Positions 1 through 11,194 of a stretch of 64,000 bases of DNA are shown here, in pieces (position 1 is the first letter of the stretch; each line of letters begins with the position of its first letter). Location: assembly GCA_900312665.1 (NCBI GenBank), contig ONZQ02000001.1, positions 4,608,270-4,672,269 of the forward strand, in the 5' to 3' direction. A program made the translations under genes and the position numbers. The DNA comes from Cephalotrichum gorgonifer (Eukaryota > Ascomycota > Sordariomycetes > Microascales > Microascaceae). The notes beneath the pieces were generated by a model. The model did no database searches. It saw only the letters and a list, made by a program, of their open reading frames with translations, and was not told where the DNA came from.

Positions 1-685
1 CAAGCTCTCGGTCGTCGGTTGACTCTAAACCCCAGCCGCCGTCGAAGGCTACAGGCAAGACACAGGGGACCATAACATCGGCCCGTATCTCACACACGAG
101 CCGCGCTGCACCGCCTCCTCTCGTCAATAGAGGGCGCGGCTCCTTCCCCCCCCACCCCTTCTTCCACCCCTTTCTTCTTCTTTTCGCTCCCAAACCTCCT
201 CCGTGACCCTCCTCAGACTCTGTTCGCGGCCAGAGATATTTGCCTGACAAGCTGGGTAACTTGGAGGTGAATGACCTGATGGAGAGGTACGCGTAACTTT
301 CCCAGCCCCTCGTATTTATCGAATGAATACGATGAGGTCAGGGTTTGGAGGTTGGAGGTAAGTACTAGCAAGCTACCAGCATGTAAGCTTTCCGGCCAAG
401 ACCTAGACAAAGCGGGCGCCGGCAGGGGGGGGGGTAAGGTTATGTGACCCACAGCTAACGTTATCTGACCATTCTAGGCCAGGAGGCCCATTGAGTCTTC
501 TCACTAGCCCCTGGCACCCTTCTTATTCAAACGTGGATGGCCAGTGCCCCCTGGCCTAGGCAGTTCTAGTTCCCTTGGGAGACGGGGTGCGCTAGCAAGT
601 GCCAGCTGAGTGTGCGAATACCCACCCAAACCCTCGAGGCGATTTGGGGCTACTTGGGGCTCATGACCCTCAGGAGATGCCGCAT
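1..685. other. Spacer at left edge, no gene seen
   Basis: No open frame here reads like a conserved protein. There is a C-rich and CT-rich stretch at about 140-200 and a G run at 425-434. The right part is probably the 3' untranslated region of the minus-strand gene that ends at 686. Confidence 0.4.
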
Positions 686-2231
686 TCACGTGTCATCGTC
701 CTCTTCCGAGTCAGACTCGAGGACGGGAAGAAGGCCCGCGTCGAGCTCTGCCGGGTAGGGATGTATTTGTGGTGATTCGAGCTCCGCCCTATGTTGGGGA
801 AATGGGACTCCATGGAACTCGCCGTCAGAGCGATGTGCGTGAGCCCACGCCTCGATAAACTGGCGGTAATCTGTTGTTCACGAGGAAGCAAGACGAGGTT
901 AGACACACGCTATAGAGACGCCAGGAGCCGAGAAAATGTCCATCTGTACCGCGCCGCCCCACTGATGATGGAGCGTGAAGACTCGAGCATTGGCCAGCTC
1001 ACCCGTCGCGAAAGAAAAAGGGGGAGGGAGGGAAGAAGAGGTATCACATTACTTACCACTCCGACTAGTGAACTGTATGCCTAGATATCTGATGTCGAGA
1101 GGATTCGCTAATGCTGTGGGAGTAGATGCCCCGTTGCCCGGTTCGGGGGCGGATCGCTGGCGGGGCCGGATACGGTTGAATGAGAACCGCCGGCCAACCT
1201 CCGACGTGCTACTGCGCCGCCCCCTAGCGTTTAACCGGACCCGTTTCTCTCGCTCGTCCCTTGAGCGGAGTTCTGGTTCGAACCAGTGGATATCGTACTC
1301 GTGATACTGCCGCGACGATCGGTTGGCAAATACTGTGATCGAGTGGAGGTTGGTGTAATTATCACGCCAGAGTTTAAGCCTCTGTACCAGACCCAGGCCC
1401 CTCACGCTGCCGAACCGATCCGTCCGGGTGTTCACGTCGGACCAGATGACGTCGACGTCATAGTAGTCTAGAAGAGTCTTCCCGCGAACGTCTCCCTGGA
1501 ACCTGATGGAGCTGTCGACGGTCGTGAACTCGTAATTCACCTGCACGACCCCGTCGAAGGCTACGATGCCGTCCTCACCGGTGTACCTGATCCTATGGGG
1601 TACTCGAAACGTCAAGAAGCGCTCCAAGTCGCCCGGATCGGAGTATGGTCGATGTCGGGCGTGGAGTGTATGAGGAAAGACGTCGTCGACCGGAACTGCA
1701 CCACACGTCATTATAAGAGCCTGAAGATGGGACGGCGGGCTGAACAAACGCAGGTCGGAGCTCGGAGCCCTACCCTACCTACCGAAGTGCTCTAGAAGTT
1801 CATTCTGGTAAGTGCATTGCCATACTACACGGCGGTTGCGAGAGCCGACGACCTCCCAAGGTCCCAGGTATATCGTCTTCTCGTGTGATGTGTTTTCGTG
1901 GAGGAGACTAACGTAAGGGAGCCGTTAGTACCGGCCTTCGAAGAGAACGGCGCCGGAGGCAAGGGGCGGGGGGGGGGTGGCACCGGGTGCGGGAGGTACG
2001 GGATGGGGGGGGTTCCAAGTACATTGTTGCCTCATATCCAGGCGGACCAAGATCTAGTGCGTCGAGTTGTTCCGATTGTGGTTGTGAGCTATGCGATGTG
2101 AAGGTCGAGAGGCCAGAGATGCCGGATGTTGGTGTCCAAGTCGAATCTATCGGACTGACGTGCGACTGCGCATTGTTCCGGCGCCCGAGCGAGGAAGGTG
2201 CAAAGGACGATGATGAGGAGGACCCGGCCAT
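686..2231 (-). CDS. Conserved-looking protein of unknown function, 385 aa, 4 exons
   Basis: Exons read on the minus strand: 2231-2023, 1907-1783, 1695-1057 and 870-686. Phases match at all three joins (2, 1, 1). Donors are GTACTT, GTAGGT and GTAAGT; acceptors are TTAG, GCAG and CAG. I do not recognise the family. The N-terminus (about residues 1-65) is Ser/Thr-rich and looks disordered. Residues about 70-270 look like a compact globular region rich in aromatic and acidic residues (for example YYDVDVIWSD and YDIHWFEPEL). A basic, Ser-rich linker follows. The last exon encodes a short folded segment and a very acidic tail ending ESDSEEDDDT. No signal peptide or membrane segment is evident. The start is the first ATG that keeps this frame; an in-frame ATG at about 2315 would add 28 residues, which look unlikely. 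Function cannot be stated. Confidence 0.7.
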
Positions 2232-4816
2232 GTTGCCTGTCGCGAGGCCGACTAGTTTTAGGCACCCCGGAGGAGTGAGCGCGAGCGCGAGCGCGATCGC
2301 TAGTAGCTTCCCCACCGAACCCCCGCTTCCTCCTCCTTCGGTTCAAACACCGGTCTAGGTAGATACAGCTTAAGGGAGCTCGTTTCCATGTTCTGTCCTT
2401 TAACAATCTCCAGTAGGTGGCGGCCGGAGGCCGGGGTTAACTAGCGGAGGATTGGAGAGTGAGGTTTGGTCTCGTCCGTTGGTTTCACAAATGGCCATGA
2501 GTGCCCCGCGCGGGTGGTGGTGGGTGGTGGTGGGGGGGCAACAGGGTTGAGGTTTGGGAGACGGGAGCGTTGGAGGTCGACTTCGTTCGCAATGGTGAGA
2601 GAGGCCGTTGGGAGTTGGCGGGTCAATCAATGGCTGGTCGGGTTGGGCGCGGCGCGGCGGGTAGTCTTGCGAGGATGTTCTAAGATGTCGAGGGTGAGGG
2701 TGAGGGGACTGGGGAGAAGTGACCATGGGTTAGCAACGTCCCGGATACGGTCATTCTGGAAGCAAGAGCTGCACAGCTGCATGGCTGCAATAAACATGCG
2801 GTACGGCGAAGAGCGACTCGACCCACACGCGCGAATTCGGGAGTGAATAATGTTATGTGCTGTGTGTACATACAGGTGGAGATGGGAGACGACAATATCG
2901 ATATCAGCCAGGAGGGTTCGCAGGTTTTGCTGTGAGGTGGGACGGACAACAAGATAACAACTAATAAAGTCCGCCGTGGGATGTACGAGTACGAGTCCGA
3001 GTACATCGGACACCTGCCCAACCGCTTTAGTACGCGGTTCCGCATGCGCAGGTAACCCACAACAGGCACGATGGTATCATCGGCATATACGTTACTCGCC
3101 AAGAGAAGTTTAGCAACGGGGCACTCCTATTATCACTGGTGCTGGCAGTCTCGTAAGCATCATGACGTGGGCAAGAGCTGGCGGGGCGCTCTACTCAGAA
3201 TAGAACACCTAGGCAAATGAACCGCGGGGTGAGTGGATTGGCGCGGGGCCTGGAAGTATTATCGAGAGTTCCGAAACGACAAAGAAAATAACGAAAGGGA
3301 AAGACCTAAAATGGGAGGGGCCAAGAACGACATGCTCTCATGGGCGTCGGAGAGAGGCTCGGTTCGGAAGGGGGGGAGATGCATCGTTCATCTCGTGTGT
3401 GATCTAGCATAGCTGTGTCATGGTGGCAAAGACGGTTGGCTTGATTTGTGGGGGAAGCTCCATCCGAATATAGGATTTCCTAAGCTATGAGTGCGCGTAG
3501 CGTGAGCGTGTGCGAGCGACTGGCTGAGTCCCTCCCATGGTCGACTTGGCAGGGCCAGGAAGGATCCCACGGGCCATTAGGTTGCGTGGGGAAGTCGCAT
3601 GGGAAGTCCTCCCTGTTCGGAACTACGAGCACTGGCCCTGGCCCCCACTCTTCCACCCTAGCCACTGACAGCCTTCTATTCCCCCACGAGGTCGAGACAA
3701 GCCTCGCCACTCGTCCCTAGCCGTGCCACCATGTACTAGTAGGGTGCGTGTGGGGCTCACCCAGTCGTTCCTGCCGCCTAGCCCGGTGGCTTGGTCGGGA
3801 CCCACCCGGGGACGGTGACCACCCAATCCGCAGAGCACCGAGAACGGGGAGAGAGCGACCCAGTCAGTCCCGTGTTATTCCGTGCCGTCTGCTTCGCTTG
3901 TTCTCGTAGCACAGGCGGCTTGAGCTACCCTACCTACTCCAGGGGACGGGATTCTCTTCTTTTCTTTTATTTTATTTTATGTAATATGGGGTTTTGCGCC
4001 AATCCGATTCCAAACGGGGAGTCAATGGCCACCCACCCAACAACCAGGTGCGCTCCGTCTCGGATCTGGTCCCCAGATGAAGCAAGCGCACCCAGTTCCC
4101 CGGTCCTGCTAAGTAATACGAGTAACACTATTACACAATCCATGTATCGAACGAGAGAGTGGAAGTCTTGGCACCGTTATTGCATCGGATCTTGACGATT
4201 TGACGCGCATATCGAATACTTGTACTCGTACCTCCTCGCAGGAAGCTGCGACCCAAGCGCAACGCAACCGAACAGTGGCTGACCTTCCCCTCCCCCTCCC
4301 TGCAGGGATTCGTGAAATCGGGTCATGTACCAACCCATGCCGTCCGTCGGTCCGTGGGGGGTAAGAGCGGCGGCCGTCCCAGCTCCTCTCCCCTCTTGGG
4401 ACTTGCCAGCTATTAGTTACTAGTATGTAGTATTGTACAAGTGAGTGTGCGAGCTGCACAAGACCAAACAATATTACTACTAGCTATGGATACTTTAGTA
4501 TTAGCCTCCAATACTCGCTCCGCTCCCACAATCTGCCACGACGCTGCGCCTCCACAGTCCGGGCCCGTGGAGTTGGCACACCGATTCAAGCAAGCACCTC
4601 TCATGCTTGGCTAGGAGGGATATCCAATCCTCGCCCACCCGCCCCTGTTCAGTAATAACCTACAACTCTTTTAACATCGCCCCGCCGATTGGCAACATGG
4701 TGGAAAGCGGTCATCATTCTCGCCAGTCCTAGTATTGCTCGCCCTCGCCCGCCCGCTCCCAATTGGCATTCGAGGCGCAGATTACCTCTACGGACTGACT
4801 TCCTACTCCCGCTTTG
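2232..4816. other. Divergent intergenic region, 2.6 kb, no gene supported
   Basis: It lies between a minus-strand gene starting at 2231 and a plus-strand gene starting at 4817, so it should hold both promoters. Frames here are short, low-complexity (Pro/Arg/Gly) and overlap on both strands. There is a G-rich GGT/GGGT tract at 2512-2540. Nothing resembles a transposon or RNA gene. Confidence 0.5.
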
Positions 4817-7272
4817 ATGGATTTACCCAGGCGAAGAAATCGCGGGTTTCTCGGGCATGATAGCTCCGAGCTGCCCCCACAGGATCTTCAAGTGAGTGAG
4901 CGCGTCAGATCCCCGCAAAACGGATCCATCCGTTGGTTCACCCGCATCGCGGCCCGACTAACCAGCGCCGAACGCTGTCGTGATCCCATAGGATCGTCGC
5001 CAGTTGAGATACGAGCTTGACTTGAACTCGTGGAACCTGCGCATTTGGGGTGTCGCTGCTTCCGGCTTCCTCACCGACTCGTTCGTCCTCACTCCGATCA
5101 TCTCAGGTGTCACAGGCGGCCTCGCCCCAGCAAACTGCGCCCCGTGGCCGCCTGCTGACTGCCTAGGTGACCTTGTTCCGGCCACATATAACTGACTGAC
5201 CCTTTCATAGCTACAACCTCTTCTCCACAAACGTCATCCTCGCATCTATCGCGTTCGTCTACTGGCCCGACGGCGGAAGATGGCACGGTTTAGTCATTAA
5301 CCTATGCACGCTGGTGGGCTCGGTGATCGGCCAACTTCTCTTCGGTTTCCTGGCCGACTACTACGGACGCACTCGTCTATACGGGATCGAGCTTATCCTA
5401 GTCATCGTCTCTACAATAGGTGTCGCCACGAGCAGCTATGGCTACCAGGACCTGTCGTTCTTAGCATTGTTTTGTTGGGTACGTGGGAACGGAGCCATCC
5501 TATCCGTGGTATTTGCACTACTGACGTTTTTTCTTCCGTGCGGCAGTGGAGGTTTGTTATGGGAGTTGGTGAGTACATAGGACTAGGGGGCCCTTCCTGT
5601 TTTCCCTAGCAGGACAAAAGAGTCACGCCACGGTCATTGATTGCATGTGGCTAACGTTGAGGTAGGAATCGGGGGCGAATACCCTCTCAGCGCAGTCATC
5701 ACCTCGGAATGGGCAAGCAGTCGATCGAGAGGCAGGATGCTCTCGAGCGTGTTCATGATGCAGCCCATCGGTCAGGCCCTGGCCCAGCTGGTCGGACTAT
5801 GGGTCCTTCTAGGCCGCGAGAACATGTTTGGCCTGAAGGCCATGCAGTGTGGCCTCAATACCAAGTATGACGAGGAGTGCAGGAAGGCGGTCGACGGCAT
5901 TTGGCGGATTGTCATCGGCTGCGGTGCCGTGCCCGCCGTGCTCGCCATCATATTTCGCTTCTTCCTCTTCGACTCCGGTATCTACAGCTTGGAGGTAAGG
6001 AACAAGGCAGGGGCGGCGCTGCGCAACACTCAGAAGGTATACGGCGCGCCCACCGAGGGCCAGGATGTGTTCCCGATGGGTGGAAACGGCGTGCTCAACA
6101 GAAGCCGCGAGAGCACGTCACCACGGCCTATGCCCATCCAGTTCACGAAGGCAGACATGTACCGGTTCTTTATCCAAGAGGGGAACTGGTATTATCTATT
6201 AGGTCCGTCACCCTGGCGAGGCGGCCTCCTCAATGCTCGGTCCCCAGCATCGACAAGCCCCCTAGCCGAATATACGCTAACGTTGCTCCTAGGTACCTCG
6301 GCCACATGGTTCTTTTTGGACGTGTCGTTCTACGGTCTCTCCTTGGATAACAGGGGTACCCTGTCGGACATGTGGGCGACCTCTCCCTCTGTGGAGCTGA
6401 ACGAGTCCCTCGCGTGCTGGAACTCCTCTCTCCCAGGCGGAGAATCAATGCTCCCTCGCTGGAAACTCAATGGGCTGCCCATCTGGCAGACGGATTCGAC
6501 CCTTCCCTGCAACACCATCTACGACGTCCTCGTAGAGCAGGCCTATCAGTACCTCTTGACGGTATCTGTCGCGTCAATCGCCGGTAGCGCCTGCTTCGTC
6601 ATATTCGTCAACCGCCTCCCGAGGCGACTTTGGCTCACGGTGTCATTTTTCGTTCTGTTCATTGTCTTCATAGTCACAGGAGGCGTGTACTATGCCGTAA
6701 ACAAGGGCCCGGCCTCCCCCGCCACGCTCGCCTTTGTAGCACTATGCCACTTCCTGTTCAACTTTGGTATGTTTTCTCGGTGACCTCTTCTTCATTGGAG
6801 GGTGGGAGCAGCGGGTGGGAACAGCGGGCTAATCTCGGCCATACACACAGGCGCAAACACCTTGACCTTCATCATACCCGCCGAGATCTTCCCGACCTGC
6901 TATCGCGCCACGTGCCACGGGATATCGGCAGCCATGGGGAAGATAGGCAGCATAGTCGCAGTGCTGATCGTGACCGCCATCAACATGTCCTATACAGACG
7001 AGACGAGGCAGGGCCTCATCTTCATCCTCTTCGGATCCTTCGTCCTCCTCGGCGCGATATTCTCGTGGGCGTACCTGCCGGACTCCGAGAGGTGGGTCGT
7101 CGAGGAAGGCGGCGGGCGGTACCTCGAGCCGAAGACGCTGGAGGACCTGGGCGAGGGGAGGGAGAAGGCGAGGTTGGCGGGCGAGGTCTTGACTGTGCAG
7201 GGGAAGTGGGGCGAGCTTGTAAGGAGGCGGAGAGAGAAGGCAATCGAACGGAGAGGCAGCGACGACGCCTAG
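4817..7272 (+). CDS. MFS transporter, phosphate:H+ symporter (Pho84-like) family, 624 aa
   Basis: Seven exons: 4817-4891, 5004-5080, 5211-5478, 5547-5568 (22 nt), 5666-6202, 6293-6766 and 6851-7272, all phase-consistent. The spliced protein has the layout of a 12-helix major facilitator. The loop after helix 2 carries FLADYYGRTRLYG (the RxGRR-type signature), helix 4 has MGVGIGGEYPLSAVITSEWA as in fungal phosphate permeases, and the second half has PAEIFPTCYRAT. The central loop and the segment around residues 320-400 are long. The family imports inorganic phosphate, or glycerophosphodiesters in the Git1 branch, with protons at the plasma membrane; substrate is inferred, not shown. The intron at 6203-6292 is 90 nt and in frame, so an unspliced read-through would insert 30 residues into the GTSATWFF helix. 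There is an in-frame TTG just before the ATG; I chose the ATG. Confidence 0.88.
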
Positions 7273-7954
7273 CCCATGCGGGGTCGTGTATACGTGTCAC
7301 TGGGGGGTGGATGGGGAGGGGACATGTAAGATGGGGTTATGAATATACCCAGGAGGGTTTTTGCACTTCAAATAATAATAGTCTTATGTAGAGAAATTAA
7401 GCTCACGTTCACCATATAGAGCTACACAGACGGTAATTTACAGACCCGTACTGAAAAATGTGTTTCGGAGGAGCGGCGTCGTGTCGCGCGACGTTTCCGC
7501 AGCCCTAAAGTAAAGGGGGGAGAGGTTTCCTATCGTATATCCCTACGCGCAGCCCAAGTTGAAGAAACAATAAGAAAAAGAGGAGAGAGAGAGAGAGAGA
7601 AAAGCTGCTAATATAGCGCGTACGCAAAACCGTTTCATTTCCTCCCCTGCCATTCCAGGAGACCCGAGAGCGCAAGAAAGAAGTGCGTGTTATCCAAAAA
7701 CCAAGATGAGACCATAGGGATTACCTTCTTTCCCTCCTCTCTCTCCCTCTCTCTCATCCAGGAAACATGTACCCGAAAACAAAAAAAAAGGTAAGAAGTA
7801 AGGTAGGTGCACCTTTCTGGACCCCCGTTATTTCCTTCCTATCCTATATTACACCCCGACGCGCCAAAGTTTCGTTGACGTCTGAAGAAAGAAAGAAAAA
7901 AAGAAGAAAGAAAAGAGAAGAAATGAAACGACTCCTCTTTAGTCCCCCCGTCCT
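7273..7954. other. Convergent 3' region between transporter and regulator genes
   Basis: Both flanking genes end here, so this should be two 3' untranslated regions. It is AT/GA-rich and contains a (GA)n tract at about 7583-7601 and an AAG/AAA-rich stretch at about 7880-7925. No coding frame is supported. Confidence 0.5.
7583..7601. repeat. (GA)n microsatellite
   Basis: About nine uninterrupted GA units lie in the convergent spacer. This is ordinary simple-sequence DNA. Confidence 0.9.
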
Positions 7955-10900
7955 CTAGTTACCCGAGTCCCACGACGAGAGGTCCATAGCGTCCATGGGC
8001 CCCATGTTCATCAGCGACCGCAGCACGCCCTCCGCGACGGGCGTGACGCCGGGCTGACCGCCGGTCTGCATGCTCCCCCACCCGCTCTCTATCCCGAACC
8101 CCATCTGCGGCTGTTGCTGCGGTGGTACCGGGTACCCCTGGCCTTGCGTGACGCCCCGGTCAGCCGACATGCCGAAGTCGCCCGGCCCGCCGCCGTAGAA
8201 GCCGCCTTGTCCCGCCTCGGCGCCCGCCACCGCCTGATGCGCCGATGCGGGGCTCGCGTTGTACGACGTGGTCCCCGAGCCCCCGTTTAAGGCGCCGCCA
8301 GCCGCCGCCCGGCCCTTGTGCTGGTCCGAAGCCGTGCTCGAGTTCGGCGTCGGCCCATTCGACGGCCCGCCCGGGGATGTCGACAGGTCGTTCGTGTCCC
8401 CGTTGCTCTCGCTCTGGACGAACCGGAGCATGGAGGACGTGCCAGGCGGGGACTTGACGCCCACGCCGAAGAGGGGCGACGCAGCCCCCGGCACGACCGG
8501 CACGCCCTGCATTGGTATCCCCTGCGCCGTGGCGCCGTCGTGCGAGACTGCCATCTGCCCGTCGCGAGCCCAGGACGGGGCGTTCGCGTACCCCTGAGGC
8601 TCCGAGTGGGCGCCCGTGTTGTTTTGGGCGTCGCTCTCCGCCTCAGCAAGGTTGGGAGCGGTGGCCGGGTTCGGGTCTTCCTCTCCCGGCTTGAGGAAGT
8701 TGACGTCGTTTTGGTAAGCCATAATGCCCCCGGCTCCTTCTGGATTTTCGCAGGCCCGTACCGCACTCGCGCTAGGTGCCGAGTGCCTGGGTATTGGCTG
8801 TGGGGTGGTGGTCAGCACTTGTCAGGGCTGTGGGCAGCCAGTCGGGGAGGGGGTAGCGGGCATGCCGTCGTGATAAATAATTCCCGAGCTTAGGCTTGTT
8901 GGAGTCAAGGTTTTCACTTACACTATCATTGCTTCGGGGGAAGGCTGCCTTCAGCTGCGGAATCCTCGTCCCGAGGGCTTCCAGGTCCACGTCGAGCTGC
9001 ACCAAGAAGGACTCAGTGAGAGGATTCCTCCGCTTTAGCACGTTCATCGCCGAGAGCAGGAACCGCAGTGAGTCGGCGGTCTGGCTGTCGTCCGGCCGAC
9101 TCTTGAGATACTGCACGAAAACGCGGGCCGCTACGTAGAGGCAGAAGGAGACGAAGGGATTGAACTGTGGCCGGCTCGGAGATTAGCATAATGAAATCGG
9201 CGTTGATATAATAGGACGGGGTTGGGCCGGGAATCAGCGTACCGAGGATAGATCCGTATGGGATATCATCCGCATAATGCTAGCAATCTCATTCGCCGCC
9301 GTTATACATCGTACTTTGCTCTCGGAGCTGACCGACGTCGGCAGTTTGTGCTTATCCGCCTTGAAGATTCCGGCCTGGTGTAGGCAGATTGTCGACGTGT
9401 GAATGCTCATGTTCATGAATATGATATTTGCATTCCCTATACCCGCTGGTAACTTTAGTTGCCGAGGGAGACAGAGCGATGTGTTCAGCAGGATGTTGTC
9501 TAGCTGACGGTGGCGCTTCCAGAACTCGCCGTTAAGATCGTGATCGCGGTCGTCGGTGTCCGGCCTGTGCAGGTGGATGAGATTCCGGCCAAATAGACAA
9601 GCCATTAGCACGATGCCCCCGAAGGGGGAGAGCTTTGTGGCCCCCGATGGGCTCATCGCGTCCTGCAGCGACTGCGTCTGTTCCGGCCGACTCATATCGA
9701 ACGCTTCTTCCGAGGCTGGCAGGTGGGTCATGATGTCCTTTTCTTCAATGGTCATCGGCCACCCGGTGCCGATGCTGGAATACCTGTCCTCGCAGAAGGC
9801 CATCCAGAACGTTCTCCGCCTCTCTTCCCGCTCGGTCCAGTCCCTTGGAGGTGGCAGGCTCTGCTTCACATCGAGCCCGGCGCCATCTAGTCGGTGAAGA
9901 CCAATCCTGGGGGGACACATCCTTGGTTAGCTAGACCACCCCTGAACCGTTGGGTGAAATGGCTGCTGCCACTTCTAGGGGTATATTTACATCTGGCAGA
10001 GTCGTACGGCGGCTCCCGTATTCATCCACGCTCTTGGGAAGTACATCATCTTGAGTTCGTAGCAGGCAAGAAGCACATGTGTCTGAGCATGGGCGACAGA
10101 TATCATGTGTTCGCCGTAACCCTTGATGTAGTCGGACTCAACATACTTCCTTGCCCGTTGGTAGAAGAGGTCTTTTAGATCGCCGTACTTGTCGGTTACG
10201 GAACATGCCATGGTCCATATCGCGTATCGCAGACAGACAGGCGGCCTCTGGTTTGGTGCTCTGTGAAGGAGACTTAGCCGACTACGATGACGACGGCATA
10301 GGATAGAGTGCGGGCGGGGTGACGGGGTTAAGACTTACAAGTTCATGGCGGCAAGATACCTGTACTTGTGGATCATCGGGGCCGAAGGATGAATCCTTTC
10401 AAAGTAGATCTGGTGCCTAGAAATGTCGCGTATTAGTGGGCGGCGCTGTCAACGGTTCCAAGACGGCACGTCATATCCTTACAACTCATCAATGGTTTCC
10501 TGGGTCGGAAGTGGCTCCTCGAGTCCCAAGCCGATCATTTCCCAGGGGAAGTTGCTGTTCATATTGTTCATTGGCACGGGCATGTTGCTGTTGAAATTGA
10601 ACTCCTCCACAGTCGCCGTCCGGGGCGATTCGCCGCTATACTGCCACCGGTCCATATCCCTATCGCCGCCCATGCCCAGAGACGGGTTGCCGACGGCGTA
10701 GTTCGTCGCGTGTCCCTGCGGCTGGCCATGGCTGGCCCCGTTCTCGAGTGCTAGAGATACGGGCTTCGGGTTGCCTCCCCCGGCCGCGTTCGGCTCTTGT
10801 GTCTTCAACATGGTCTCTACTTGTTCTGCACCGGCCCAGTCAGTCAGTGAAAAAAAAAGGGGGTAACTAACACGCGACTGGGTTTGTGCTCACTTAGCCT

Positions 10901-11194
10901 CTCCTCCAGCGCCTTCACGTATCCCCGCTTCGGGCCGCTCTTTCTCCGCACCTCGTCATACGCGCAGGTGTGACCTAGGCGGGAGCAGGTGCTGCAGCTC
11001 GGGCGTACTCCATCGCACTTGAGTTTCCTCCTCCGGCATATCATACACGCGAGCCTCTTTGGCTTCGGCACGGTCGCATTATCGGTGGAGTCTCGGACAC
11101 GGACGTCGTCTGTCGGGCTGTGGGAGCCGTTATGCGACGGTACCGTCGTGTCCATCGGATCGATATCCGGTGAGGTGGTCGTGCTCGGGGACAT
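7955..11194 (-). CDS. Zn2Cys6 fungal-specific transcription factor, 913 aa, 7 exons
   Basis: Exons on the minus strand: 11194-10894, 10825-10483, 10416-10339, 10260-9991, 9906-9243, 9164-8922 and 8797-7955, all phase-consistent. Residues 50-77 form a binuclear zinc cluster, C-x2-C-x6-C-x6-C-x2-C-x6-C, followed by a basic GPKRGYV linker and a short coiled coil (ALEERLKQVETML) for dimerisation. The middle, from about residue 215, is the fungal_trans (middle homology) domain: FERIHPSAPMIHKYRYLAAM, then RPPVCLRYAIW and later WTEREERRRTFWMAFCEDRY. The C-terminal 280 residues are Gly/Pro/Ser/Gln-rich and look disordered, like an activation region. The family binds CGG-type sites and often controls carbon or nitrogen metabolism; I cannot name its targets or an orthologue. 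The first ATG in frame is at 11194; a GTG two codons upstream is not used. Confidence 0.9.

Noticed and set aside
2627..3102. Overlapping minus-strand frames of 128 and 140 residues
   Set aside because: Two different frames cover the same bases, neither reads like protein, and there are no splice-supported extensions.
3487..3838. Opposed frames on both strands downstream of 3480
   Set aside because: Mirror frames in GC-rich spacer DNA with no recognisable motif.
4814..5195. Continuous reading through the first two introns of the transporter gene
   Set aside because: The extra sequence carries clear GTGAGT/GTTCGT donors and CCAG/ATAG acceptors. Removing it gives the family sequence FLTDSYNLFSTNV.
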